DNA from: Episyrphus balteatus
Lineage: Eukaryota; Arthropoda; Insecta; Diptera; Syrphidae
Assembly (NCBI RefSeq): GCF_945859705.1
Contig: NC_079134.1
Span: 64,520,437-64,584,436 of the forward strand
DNA length: 64,000 nucleotides
Direction: 5' to 3'
This document shows, in pieces, positions 52,620 through 63,736 of this stretch; within the stretch, counting starts at the first letter, position 1, and the number at the start of each line of letters is the position of its first letter. Both the position numbers and the translations under genes were made by a program. The notes beneath the pieces were generated by a model. It saw nothing but the letters and a program-made list of their open reading frames with translations. It ran no database searches and was not told the DNA's origin.

Positions 52620-54438
52620 ATGTTGCGTGATCGTATTATTATCGGAGGAAAGGATGACCCATTAAAAAAGGTCATTGAAACTTGTAAAATTTACGAGGCT
52701 GCAAATGCAAATAAAATATTGCTAGAGCGACGTAACAATGCTTCCACTGTAAATGCCGTCTCGAAAACAACTGACCCAGAATGCAATTCGGTGTCTCGAT
52801 ATTGTTATAATTGTGGCGCACCTTTCACACAAAATCATATGCGCTCTTGCAAAGCCATCGACATCAATTGTTCAAACTGTGGAAGAAAGGGACACTTCAG
52901 TAAATTTTGCAAACAGAAGGGTAAGGCAAAACTAAATGGACAACAACAATCATACGGAAATCATCAACCAAGGAGAGACAACAACAGCAGCAACAGCAAC
53001 AATAGCAAAAACAGCAACAACAGTAACAACAGCAGCAACAACTACAAGAAACAAACAAATAGTCTCAACTGGAATGATGAAGGTAATTACTTTAGTTTAG
53101 AGCAGGTTGATGGACATATTAGTATATTAAGTAGAAATATTAATACTTCTAGATTAAATTCAAACACTCGTGGATTAATAAGATGGACAAAAACTTATAG
53201 AATTAATAATAATTGGCTAACCACATTCAAGATTGACACTGGATCTGACGTCAATTGCATCCCAATTAATTTAATTAAGAAATTTAATGTGAATTTTCAA
53301 AAACAAAAAAATGAATTTGCTGTGCTAGACTACAGTGCTAATAAAATTAATATTCATGGATTAGTAAACTTAGAATGTTTTGATGTGGAAAGAGAAACGG
53401 TTAAAACGGCTGAATTTCTTATTGTTGATGATGCACTTGAACCGCTGCTGGGCTTGTCAGCTTGCATTGAATTTGGTTTAGTAAAACGGTTGAATACTGT
53501 GCAATCATTACCATATTTACCTGGGAATAAAGGGGAATTTATAGAAAAATATGAGAATAATTTTAGTGGTGTGGGTAAATTTCCGGGAACTTGCTCTATT
53601 AGGTTAAAAGAGGATTCGATACCCTCATTGCACTACAAAAAACGCATTCCTTTAAGCCTATGTGATCGTTTGGAATCTGAACTTGAATCGATGGTTCAGA
53701 CTGGAATCATTTCTCCAGTCGATTATCCCACCGATTGGGTGAACAATGTTCAGCTCGTGGAAAAACCTAATGGAAAACTTCGGATTTGTCTTGATCCAAA
53801 GCCTCTTAATGCATGCATTAAGCGTGAACATTTCCTAATTCCAACAATCGAAGATGTAATGAGACGATTGGCAAATAAATGTGTATTTTCTGTGCTCGAT
53901 TTAAGCAACGGATTTTGGCACATGGAACTTGATGCTAAAAGTGCAGATTTAACTACGTTTATGACTCCAGTAGGTAGGTTTAAGTTCAATCGTGTGCCAT
54001 TTGGTATAAATAGTGCACCGGAAATGTTCCAGAAAAAAATGGTGCAAACATTCGGTGACATTCCTTATCTCTTTATATATTTTGATGATTTGGCTATTGC
54101 AGCTGCAACTGATATTGAACATGATCAAACCCTTTCAATCGTAATGGAACGCGCCATGAAGTATAACATTAAATTTAATGCGGACAAAATTCAATTTAAG
54201 CAAAAGCAAATTAAGTTCATGGGTCATTTAATTTCAGAGGGTCAGATAAAACCCGACTTTCGATACACCAAAGCCATTGTAGATATGCCCAAACCAACAA
54301 ACAAATCCAGTGTTATGAGATTGCTTGGATTATTTAAGTATCTTGCAAAATTCATTCCTAATTTGTCGTGCCATTCGATACATAAAGTCACTCGGCAGGT
54401 GTGTTTATTGGAAGATAACTATAAATTATACTTGCGTG
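52620..54438 (+). pseudogene. Gag nucleocapsid, protease and RT, gypsy A1
   Basis: About 606 residues in the same frame as the gag capsid piece. Knuckles C62-C65-H73-C77 and C84-C87-H92-C97, an Asn/Ser-rich linker (120-142), protease with intact DTGS (206-209) and LLGLSACIEFG (276-286), then RT: KRIPLSLCDRLESELESMV, QLVEKPNGKLRICLDPKPLN (378-397), SVLDLSNGFWHM (424-435), VPFGINSAPEMFQ (459-471), catalytic YFDD (487-490), KIKFMGH-like thumb and LLGLFKYLAKFIPNLS (568-583). RT motifs are intact. The frame then runs into the hAT-type MITE at 54439 and stops at 54497. RNase H, expected after FIPNLS, is replaced by about 23 residues leading to integrase. Confidence 0.85.
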
Positions 54439-55509
54439 CAGGGTTCGGACTTTACTTCGATCGAAGTAGATTTACTTCGATTTTGGGCAAAAAATAAAAT
54501 CTACTTCCCTACTTCTCTTTTTCAGGATCTACTTCTATTTCTTAATTGAAAAATATTTTTCAAGTATGTAATAAATTTAGAGAAAGGGATTTAACTTCAA
54601 TTTTAAATCTGGTCGAGGCATTGAGAAATAAAGCTCAACTGATATCTCAAAAGATTTTTTTTTAACGATTTAACGATATTTTTATTGAACAGTAATTATA
54701 TATATACAATTTGCTTAAAGCTAGTTATCTTAAAATTTACATTGATTATATTAGTATTATGTTGGCACAAAAGGGGCCTAACGTTTTTACATTGTTTTTT
54801 TTTTTAACTAAATTTACAGTTAATTGTCATTGTATTTGTTTAAAATTTTAATTCTGTTGGCAGCTTCTTAACTCAGGTTGTTCAGGTCCGGTTGTCATTG
54901 TGAAGGTTGGATTAGGGAGAGGTGAGGCTTTCAGCCACGATAGTGAGCTGACCCAGGATCAGCGTAGAATGAATGTTCTCTTCGTCGTTGGTTGATATCA
55001 AATCCTCATCCAAAAGTTCCTTAGCTTCTAAGTTCCGCTGGTTAGGATGTCTTGGCTGGTTCATGATTCTTCCTATTATTGGGTTAGGGTGGTTGGTCAG
55101 GTTCTGTAGGCATCTTCTGCTTGATTGGATAAGGTATTTGTCGAGTTTTATAATTTTGGCTTCTTGTATCTCAAAATATGAATGGAGGTCAATTATTCTT
55201 CGAATTCAAGATAGAAATAAAGGTTGTCAAAGTAATTTTGACTGATTTTGAAGAATTCCGGACCAAAAATTTGTTAGATTATGCTGAATTAACCGTTTTA
55301 CCCTTTAGCACCGTTACATCTTTTGAAAAAGATCATTATAAAAAAGTAAAAAAAAAAATAATTTTGTTGAAAAATAATTTTTTTTAAATAAATTTTTGGA
55401 AATAAATGTTCTGAAAGTTTAATGTTGGAATCTACTTCCGAAATTTTGGATCTACTTCACTTTTTTTTCAAATTCGCTTCGAAATTTTGAAACTGAAGTT
55501 CGAACCCTG
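54439..55509. mobile_element. hAT-type MITE inside gypsy A1
   Basis: Ends CAGGGTTCGGACTT and AAGTTCGAACCCTG, flanked by the exact octamer CTTGCGTG (54431-54438 and 55510-55517). It is 1071 bp including a LINE fragment; 547 bp without it. Repeated TCTACTTC words near both ends. The short frames here have no transposase motifs. Confidence 0.9.
54653..55166 (-). mobile_element. LINE 3' fragment inside the hAT-type MITE
   Basis: Minus-strand 5'-truncated fragment with direct repeats TATCTCAAAA at 54643-54652 and 55167-55176. Coding part (minus) reads EANIIKLDKYLIQSS, NHPNPIIGRIMNQPRHP and LLDEDLISTNDEENI, corresponding to the last 75 residues of the LINE at 48780-50586, followed by a similar 3' UTR (GTTCAATAAAA). 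A related but distinct family. Confidence 0.85.
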
Positions 55510-55517
55510 CTTGCGTG

Positions 55518-55789
55518 TAATTAAAGATGATGATAAGTACACGCGCATATGTAAATATGTACCAACGGGATGGCCCGGATATCATCAGCTTGATGAATTA
55601 AGCCAAAAATTTCATAAATACCGTGATAATTTACATTTTGAGAATGGGCTTCTTTTTAAAGACCATAGACTGGTCATTCCGTCTGAACTTCAGACAAAAA
55701 TATCCAAGTGGCTACACGAACCACATTTAGGAGTTGAAAAAACGTTTTCACGTGCACGCTCCCACTATTTTTGGCCGGGTATGTCGTAA
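55518..55789 (+). pseudogene. Integrase zinc-binding N-terminus, gypsy A1
   Basis: KYVPTGWPGYHQLDELSQKF, HKYRDNLHFENGLLFKDHRL and LHEPHLGVEKTFSRARSHYF: the usual stretch before and including the HH part of the HHCC zinc-binding domain (HEPH). A TAA at 55787-55789 follows PGMS; the frame then continues KIKEMVSQC without a shift, so one nonsense codon splits the integrase. The same stop is in the other two copies. The first ATG in this frame (55487) lies in the MITE and is not a true start. Confidence 0.8.
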
Positions 55790-55801
55790 AAAATTAAAGA
55801 A

Positions 55802-56998
55802 ATGGTTTCGCAATGTACTATTTGCGAAAAGTTCAAACGAAACATTCAAAAAGAACCGTTGGTTCAGGATTCTAATCCTGGGTACCTGTTTCAAAGAGTG
55901 GCAATTGATTTATTTGAAATGGCTGGACACGATTATATATCAATTATCGATGCGTATTCGGGTTTTATCATATCAGAAAAACTAAGTAGGAAAACGTCTA
56001 GTCATATAATTGAAGTCATTGTAAGAATATTTGATCGCGTAGGATATCCATCGGAAATCAGATGTGATAATAGCCCCTTTGGCTCAGTGGCATTCGAGAA
56101 ATTTGCCAATGAGGCAAACATTTTATTTACTTTTTCTAGTCCACGGTACCCGCAAAGTAATGGACTTGCGGAAAAGGGCGTAGCTATTACGAAAAATCTT
56201 TTGAGGCGATGTTATGAGGTACATGAAACGGATAGATTTCAATATCGCATACTCGAGTATAACACCACCCAGGTCGCGACTATGAAACTATCGCCTGCTC
56301 AATTATTCTTTGGCCGCCAGATTAAGACAAGATTACCGGTAGCGAGTCAACTGTTATATCGAAGCAATATAAATGAAGTCGATATTCAAGAAAAAATTCA
56401 AAAGAAAAAGGAAAAACAGAAATATTATTACGACCGAACCGCGAGATCTTTGCCAATGTTGAATGTGGGTGACCTAGTAATTTTTAAGAAAAATGGCAAA
56501 GAATGGCAATACGGAAAGATTACAGATAATATTAATGATAGGTCATATATTGTACTAGATAACTTTGGTAATTATTTTCGAAGAAATCGCAGATTCATAG
56601 CTAAGACAAAAAATAATGAAATAAGTACTAGTGAACTGCTATTTGAAGATCATATAAGAAATAATGTTAATTCTGAATGTAATAATGACAAAGAAATCAA
56701 TATTATACTGCCAAATAAGAAAAACAATACTGATGTTAATATTAGTTTAAGCAAAAATAATGATAATACAATTGTACCGCCTAAAAGTAACACGCCAAAC
56801 GAAGCCGAACGATCAACGGAACAACAAAGCTCATCAGTAATTCATAATGAATCAAGTCATCGTGACAGCTTCGTACCTGACTCAGGAACAGAGGTTGCCG
56901 AAATGCCTGATAAAAGTGCAAGGCCTTTTGTGACTCGAAGTGGTCGAGTAAGTGCACCCCCTGTTCGATATGGTAACTTTGCCAAAAAGATTATTTAG
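55802..56998 (+). pseudogene. Integrase catalytic core and C-terminus, gypsy A1
   Basis: 398 residues. C5 and C8 (CTICEKF) complete the zinc site. Catalytic residues D36 (AIDLFE), D89 (CDNSPF) and E124 (YPQSNGLAEKG) with 34 residues between the last two. The C-terminal region has a LNVGDLVIFKKNGKEWQYGK segment (GPY/F-like module), a long Asn/Asp/Lys-rich linker (residues 280-340) and a basic VTRSGRVSAPPVRYG end. Open throughout, but cut off from its N-terminus by the TAA at 55787. Confidence 0.85.
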
Positions 56999-57059
56999 TG
57001 ATATACCTAATGCTCGTAAACATAACATACAAAAAAAAAAAAAAAAAAAAAAAGAAGCG

Positions 57060-57186
57060 TGTAATGTAAATGCTTATTGTGAATTGAAACTATTATTGTA
57101 ATCCATCAACCTTCAATTATGAATAGGTCACAGCTTAGAAATGAAACGTCAAACCAGTTGAGCTTCAACCATCATAGAATAAAGAT
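57060..57186 (+). repeat. Partial 3' LTR, gypsy A1
   Basis: First 127 bp of the LTR (compare 59356-59482), ending at AATAAAGAT where it joins CCGGTTGTC of the duplicated segment. The join is the tandem-duplication breakpoint. Confidence 0.8.
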
Positions 57187-57815
57187 CCGGTTGTCATTGT
57201 GAAGGTTGGATTAGGGAGAGGTGAGGCTTTCAGCCACGATAGTGAGCTGACCCAGGATCAGCGTAGAATGAATGTTCTCTTCGTCGTTGGTTGATATCAA
57301 ATCCTCATCCAAAAGTTCCTTAGCTTCTAAGTTCCGCTGGTTAGGATGTCTTGGCTGGTTCATGATTCTTCCTATTATTGGGTTAGGGTGGTTGGTCAGG
57401 TTCTGTAGGCATCTTCTGCTTGATTGGATAAGGTATTTGTCGAGTTTTATAATTTTGGCTTCTTGTATCTCAAAATATGAATGGAGGTCAATTATTCTTC
57501 GAATTCAAGATAGAAATAAAGGTTGTCAAAGTAATTTTGACTGATTTTGAAGAATTCCGGACCAAAAATTTGTTAGATTATGCTGAATTAACCGTTTTAC
57601 CCTTTAGCACCGTTACATCTTTTGGAAAAGATCATTATAAAAAAGTAAAAAAAAAATAATTTTGTTGAAAAATAATTTTTTTTAAATAAATTTTTGGAAA
57701 TAAATGTTCTGAAAGTTTAATGTTGGAATCTACTTCCGAAATTTTGGATCTACTTCACTTTTTTTTCAAATTTGCTTCGAAATTTTGAAACTGAAGTTCG
57801 AACCCTGCTTGCGTG

Positions 57816-58087
57816 TAATTAAAGATGATGATAAGTACACGCGCATATGTAAATATGTACAAACGGGATGGCCCGGATATCATCAGCTTGATGAATTAAG
57901 CCAAAAATTTCATAAATACCGTGATAATTTACATTTTGAGAATGGGCTTCTTTTTAAAGACCATAGACTGGTCATTCCGTCTGAACTTCAGACAAAAATA
58001 TCCAAGTGGCTACACGAACCACATTTAGGAGTTGAAAAAACGCTTTCACGTGCACGCTCCCACTATTTTTGGCCGGGTATGTCGTAA
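57816..58087 (+). pseudogene. Integrase zinc-binding N-terminus, second copy
   Basis: As 55518-55789, with Q for P in KYVQTGWPGY and L for F in VEKTLSRARS. Ends at the shared TAA (58085-58087). Confidence 0.8.
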
Positions 58088-58099
58088 AAAATTAAAGAA

Positions 58100-59296
58100 A
58101 TGGTTTCGCAATGTACTATTTGCGAAAAGTTCAAACGAAACATTCAAAAAGAACCGTTGGTTCAGGATTCTAATCCTGGGTACCTGTTTCAAAGAGTGGC
58201 AATTGATTTATTTGAAATGGCTGGACACGATTATATATCAATTATCGATGCGTATTCGGGTTTTATCATATCAGAAAAACTAAGTAGGAAAACGTCTAGT
58301 CATATAATTGAAGTCATTGTAAGAATATTTGATCGCGTAGGATATCCATCGGAAATCAGATGTGATAATAGCCCCTTTGGCTCAGTGGCATTCGAGAAAT
58401 TTGCCAATGAGGCAAACATTTTATTTACTTTTTCTAGTCCACGGTACCCGCAAAGTAATGGACTTGCGGAAAAGGGCGTAGCTATTACGAAAAATCTTTT
58501 GAGGCGATGTTATGAGGTACATGAAACGGATAGATTTCAATATCGCATACTCGAGTATAACACCACCCAGGTCGCGACTATGAAACTATCGCCTGCTCAA
58601 TTATTCTTTGGCCGCCAGATTAAGACAAGATTACCGGTAGCGAGTCAACTGTTATATCGAAGCAATATAAATGAAGTCGATATTCAAGAAAAAATTCAAA
58701 AGAAAAAGGAAAAACAGAAATATTATTACGACCGAACCGCGAGATCTTTGCCAATGTTGAATGTGGGTGACCTAGTAATTTTTAAGAAAAATGGCAAAGA
58801 ATGGCAATACGGAAAGATTACAGATAATATTAATGATAGGTCATATATTGTACTAGATAACTTTGGTAATTATTTTCGAAGAAATCGCAGATTCATAGCT
58901 AAGACAAAAAATAATGAAATAAGTACTAGTGAACTGCTATTTGAAGATCATATAAGAAATAATGTTAATTCTGAATGTAATAATGACAAAGAAATCAATA
59001 TTATACTGCCAAATAAGAAAAACAATACTGATGTTAATATTAGTTTAAGCAAAAATAATGATAATACAATTGTACCGCCTAAAAGTAACACGCCAAACGA
59101 AGCCGAACGATCAACGGAACAACAAAGCTCATCAGTAATTCATAATGAATCAGTTCATCGTGACAGCTTCGTACCTGACTCAGGAACAGAGGTTGCCGAA
59201 ATGCCTGATAAAAGTGCAAGGCCTTTTGTGACTCGAAGTGGTCGAGTAAGTGCACCCCCTGTTCGATATGGTAACTTTACCAAAAAGATTATTTAG
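58100..59296 (+). pseudogene. Integrase core and C-terminus, second copy
   Basis: 398 residues, nearly identical to 55802-56998, with the same catalytic D36, D89 and E124. Differences seen: one residue in NES(V)HRDSF and T for A in NFTKKII. Followed by a poly-A run and the complete LTR. Confidence 0.85.
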
Positions 59297-59355
59297 TGAT
59301 ATACCTAATGCTCGTAAACATAACATACAAAAAAAAAAAAAAAAAAAAAAAAGCG

Positions 59356-59601
59356 TGTAATGTAAATGCTTATTGTGAATTGAAACTATTATTGTAATCC
59401 ATCAACCTTCAATTATGAATAGGTCACAGCTTAGAAATGAAACGTCAAACCAGTTGAGCTTCAACCATCATAGAATAAAGATTAATATTAAGAAGTATTT
59501 ATTCATTGTATAATACCAACTTATATTAAATAAAGTACATTTAATCATCTAACGTATAATTTACTCATCCTAAGTATAACGAGTACACAGTACACGTTAC
59601 A
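59356..59601 (+). repeat. Complete 3' LTR, gypsy family A (246 bp)
   Basis: TGTAATGTAAATGC to CACGTTACA, preceded by AAAAAAAAAAAAGCG. Contains AATAAAG signals at 59475 and 59529. ATTTC follows. Confidence 0.85.
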
Positions 59602-60182
59602 ATTTCACCCATGCCAGGAAGCTGTAAGATCTAAGGGATATTTTACTCGAATTGAAGCAAGCTCAGACGTATTAGTTGAAATGTAGTGTAACTCAAAGCC
59701 GAGATTAAATGTCGAACTGCCCAACAGTCACCTAATAGGCAACAGTGCTGATGTCGGCGATCCCGGTCCTGCTTGAAATACCTTCTGGAAACATTCAACT
59801 TCGATAAAATAAATCAATACCCTTCGAAGATGTTTATACTTCAACATCATCAACCCAGAATTGTTGTTATACTTCAATAATTAAAATGTGTTAGAAGCTT
59901 AAGCAATTGTATCTTGTGCGAGATGAGATATAGAAATGGCAATTGGTTCTCCCGAGTTGAAGCAGACTGCAGTCAAGGCTAATAATTCAGTACCTACATG
60001 ACAATCATCGACTCCACAGCAAGCCGTTAAACAACACCAAACTTAAACAAACTGACCGACCAAAAATATAAATTTAAATTAACTCAAAATATTAAATAAT
60101 TAATTAAATAAAAAAAAAGAAATTTACAGAAAGAGAAATACAAACACGTTAGTTGTATTGAAAATAATACATTAGATTGAAA
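59602..60182 (+). repeat. 3' region of element C copy 2, after the gypsy insertion
   Basis: Continues the match to 41352-41944 (CACCCATGCCAGGAAGCTG... to ...TACATTAGATTGAAAT). It breaks at 60182, where gypsy A sequence begins in mid-gag. Confidence 0.8.
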
Positions 60183-60183
60183 T

Positions 60184-60554
60184 CATTATATCCAAACGAT
60201 GGGACACTTGAGAGCATGTTTGGAGCAGTAAATGCACCTGCAAATCCATTTAGACAACGCGGTGGCAATAGTGAAGATGACGATGAAAGCGAAGATGGCG
60301 AAGATGGAGAAGAAGAGGAGAACGAAGGTGAGGGGCAGCAGAACAATGGTGCTCCCATAGTTTCAAACACTTTGGATATCGTCTTAAGGGCATTTGATGA
60401 CTATTGCCTTCCAAGGAAAAATATTGCGATGGAATCTTATAAATTTAACACAGTAGTGCAAAAGGAAAACCAGACTTTTGCCCATTTCGAAACGGAGCTA
60501 CGAACTCAGCTCCGATTTTGTGAATACAACTGTAATTGCGGAGCAACTTACTAG
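60184..60554 (+). pseudogene. Gag capsid, C-terminal part, copy A3
   Basis: YPNDGTLESMFGAVNAPAN, the acidic linker and the same QLRFCEYNCNCGATY end with the shared TAG. The N-terminal 60 residues are missing; the ATG at 60177 belongs to the neighbouring element C sequence. Confidence 0.7.
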
Positions 60555-60560
60555 CATCGA

Positions 60561-62379
60561 ATGTTGCGTGATCGTATTATTATCGGAGGAAAGGATGACC
60601 CATTAAAAAAGGTCATTGAAACTTGTAAAATTTACGAGGCTGCAAATGCAAATAAAATATTGCTAGAGCGACGTAACAATGCTTCCACTGTAAATGCCGT
60701 CTCGAAAACAACTGACCCAGAATGCAATTCGGTGTCTCGATATTGTTATAATTGTGGCGCACCTTTCACACAAAATCATATGCGCTCTTGCAAAGCCATC
60801 GACATCAATTGTTCAAACTGTGGAAGAAAGGGACACTTCAGTAAATTTTGCAAACAGAAGGGTAAGGCAAAACTAAATGGACAACAACAATCATACGGAA
60901 ATCATCAACCAAGGAGAGACAACAACAGCAGCAACAGCAACAATAGCAAAAACAGCAACAACAGTAACAACAGCAGCAACAACTACAAGAAACAAACAAA
61001 TAGTCTCAACTGGAATGATGAAGGTAATTACTTTAGTTTAGAGCAGGTTGATGGACATATTAGTATATTAAGTAGAAATATTAATACTTCTAGATTAAAT
61101 TCAAACACTCGTGGATTAATAAGATGGACAAAAACTTATAGAATTAATAATAATTGGCTAACCACATTCAAGATTGACACTGGATCTGACGTCAATTGCA
61201 TCCCAATTAATTTAATTAAGAAATTTAATGTGAATTTTCAAAAACAAAAAAATGAATTTGCTGTGCTAGACTACAGTGCTAATAAAATTAATATTCATGG
61301 ATTAGTAAACTTAGAATGTTTTGATGTGGAAAGAGAAACGGTTAAAACGGCTGAATTTCTTATTGTTGATGATGCACTTGAACCGCTGCTGGGCTTGTCA
61401 ACTTGCATTGAATTTGGTTTAGTAAAACGGTTGAATACTGTGCAATCATTACCATATTTACCTGGGAATAAAGGGGAATTTATAGAAAAATATGAGAATA
61501 ATTTTAGTGGTGTGGGTAAATTTCCGGGAACTTGCTCTATTAGGTTAAAAGAGGATTCGATACCCTCATTGCACTACAAAAAACGAATTCCTTTAAGCCT
61601 ATGTGATCGTTTGAAATCTGAACTTGAATCGATGGTTCAGACTGGAATCATTTCTCCAGTCGATTATCCCACCGATTGGGTGAACAATGTTCAGCTCGTG
61701 GAAAAACCTAATGGAAAACTTCGGATTTGTCTTGATCCAAAGCCTCTTAATGCATGCATTAAGCGTGAACATTTCCTAATTCCAACAATCGAAGATGTAA
61801 TGAGACGATTGGCAAATAAATGTGTATTTTCTGTGCTCGATTTAAGCAACGGATTTTGGCACATGGAACTTGATGCTAAAAGTGCAGATTTAACTACGTT
61901 TATGACTCCAGTAGGTAGGTTTAAGTTCAATCGTGTGCCATTTGGTATAAATAGTGCACCGGAAATGTTCCAGAAAAAAATGGTGCAAACATTCGGTGAC
62001 ATTCCTTATCTCTTTATATATTTTGATGATTTGGCTATTGCAGCTGCAACTGATATTGAACATGATCAAACCCTTTCAATCGTAATGGAACGCGCCATGA
62101 AGTATAACATTAAATTTAATGCGGACAAAATTCAATTTAAGCAAAAGCAAATTAAGTTCATGGGTCATTTAATTTCAGAGGGTCAGATAAAACCCGACTT
62201 TCGATACACCAAAGCCATTGTAGATATGCCCAAACCAACAAACAAATCCAGTGTTATGAGATTGCTTGGATTATTTAAGTATCTTGCAAAATTCATTCCT
62301 AATTTGTCGTGCCATTCGATACATAAAGTCACTCGGCAGGTGTGTTTATTGGAAGATAACTATAAATTATACTTGCGTG
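60561..62379 (+). pseudogene. Gag nucleocapsid, protease and RT, copy A3
   Basis: Same domains and residue numbers as 52620-54438, including DTGS and YFDD. Differences noted: T for A in LLGLSTCIEFG and K for E in CDRLKSELES. Ends in the same MITE at 62380. RNase H is again missing. Confidence 0.85.
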
Positions 62380-63444
62380 CAGGGTTCGGACTTTACTTCG
62401 ATCGAAGTAGATTTACTTCGATTTTGGGCAAAAAATAAAATCTACTTCCCTACTTCTCTTTTTCAGGATCTACTTCTATTTCTTAATTGAAAAATATTTT
62501 TCAAGTAATAAATTTAGAGAAAGGGATTTAACTTCAATTTTAAATCTGGTCGAGGCATTGAGAAATAAAGCTCAACTGATATCTCAAAAGATTTTTTTTT
62601 AACGATTTAACGATATTTTTATTGAACAGTAATTATATATATACAATTTGCTTAAAGCTAGTTATCTTAAAATTTACATTGATTATATTAGTATTATGTT
62701 GGCACAAAAGGGGCCTAACGTTTTTACATTGTTTTTTTTTTAACTAAATTTACAGTTAATTGTCATTGTATTTGTTTAAAATTTTAATTCTGTTGGCAGC
62801 TTCTTAACTCAGGTTGTTCAGGTCCGGTTGTCATTGTGAAGGTTGGATTAGGGAGAGGTGAGGCTTTCAGCCACGATAGTGAGCTGACCCAGGATCAGCG
62901 TAGAATGAATGTTCTCTTCGTCGTTGGTTGATATCAAATCCTCATCCAAAAGTTCCTTAGCTTCTAAGTTCCGCTGGTTAGGATGTCTTGGCTGGTTCAT
63001 GATTCTTCCTATTATTGGGTTAGGGTGGTTGGTCAGGTTCTGTAGGCATCTTCTGCTTGATTGGGTAAGGTATTTGTCGAGTTTTATAATTTTGGCTTCT
63101 TGTATCTCAAAATATGAATGGAGGTCAATTATTCTTCGAATTCAAGATAGAAATAAAGGTTGTCAAAGTAATTTTGACTGATTTTGAAGAATTCCGGACC
63201 AAAAATTTGTTAGATTATGCTGAATTAACCGTTTTACCCTTTAGCACCGTTACATCTTTTGGAAAAGATCATTATAAAAAAGTAAAAAAAAAATAATTTT
63301 GTTGAAACATAATTTTTTTTAAATAAATTTTTGGAAATAAATGTTCTGAAAGTTTAATGTTGGAATCTACTTCCGAAATTTTGGATCTACTTCACTTTTT
63401 TTTCAAATTTGCTTCGAAATTTTGAAACTGAAGTTCGAACCCTG
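62380..63444. mobile_element. hAT-type MITE inside copy A3
   Basis: Same position, ends and octamer CTTGCGTG as in A1, with the LINE fragment at the identical place. A 4-bp deletion (near 62505) distinguishes it from A1. Confidence 0.85.
62590..63102 (-). mobile_element. LINE 3' fragment inside the MITE, copy A3
   Basis: Same fragment and TATCTCAAAA repeats (62580-62589 and 63103-63112) as 54653-55166. Confidence 0.85.
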
Positions 63445-63452
63445 CTTGCGTG

Positions 63453-63724
63453 TAATTAAAGATGATGATAAGTACACGCGCATATGTAAATATGTACAAA
63501 CGGGATGGCCCGGATATCATCAGCTTGATGAATTAAGCCAAAAATTTCATAAATACCGTGATAATTTACATTTTGAGAATGGGCTTCTTTTTAAAGACCA
63601 TAGACTGGTCATTCCGTCTGAACTTCAGACAAAAATATCCAAGTGGCTACACGAACCACATTTAGGAGTTGAAAAAACGCTTTCACGTGCACGCTCCCAC
63701 TATTTTTGGCCGGGTATGTCGTAA
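63453..63724 (+). pseudogene. Integrase zinc-binding N-terminus, copy A3
   Basis: As 57816-58087 (KYVQTGWPGY, VEKTLSRARS), ending at the shared TAA (63722-63724). Confidence 0.8.
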
Positions 63725-63736
63725 AAAATTAAAGAA

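Larger units (their letters stand above)
51806..59601 (+). mobile_element. Ty3/gypsy retrotransposon family A, copy A1 with tandem duplication
   Basis: Inserted in the 3' region of element C copy 2 with a 4-5 bp target duplication. Order: LTR, PBS, gag (stop), protease-RT, hAT-type MITE holding a LINE fragment, integrase (one stop), poly-A/polypurine tract, partial LTR (57060-57186), then a repeat of 54887-57186 ending in a full LTR. RNase H is missing in all copies. Confidence 0.85.
57187..59601 (+). repeat. Tandem duplication of the gypsy A1 3' half
   Basis: 57187-59482 repeats 54887-57186 (offset about 2,298): part of the LINE fragment, the right part of the MITE (to 57807), integrase pieces, poly-A run and LTR. 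A few base changes separate the copies (P to Q in KYV(P/Q)TGWP, F to L in EKT(F/L)SRARS, S to V in NES(S/V)HRD). It extends into the only complete LTR. Confidence 0.85.
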
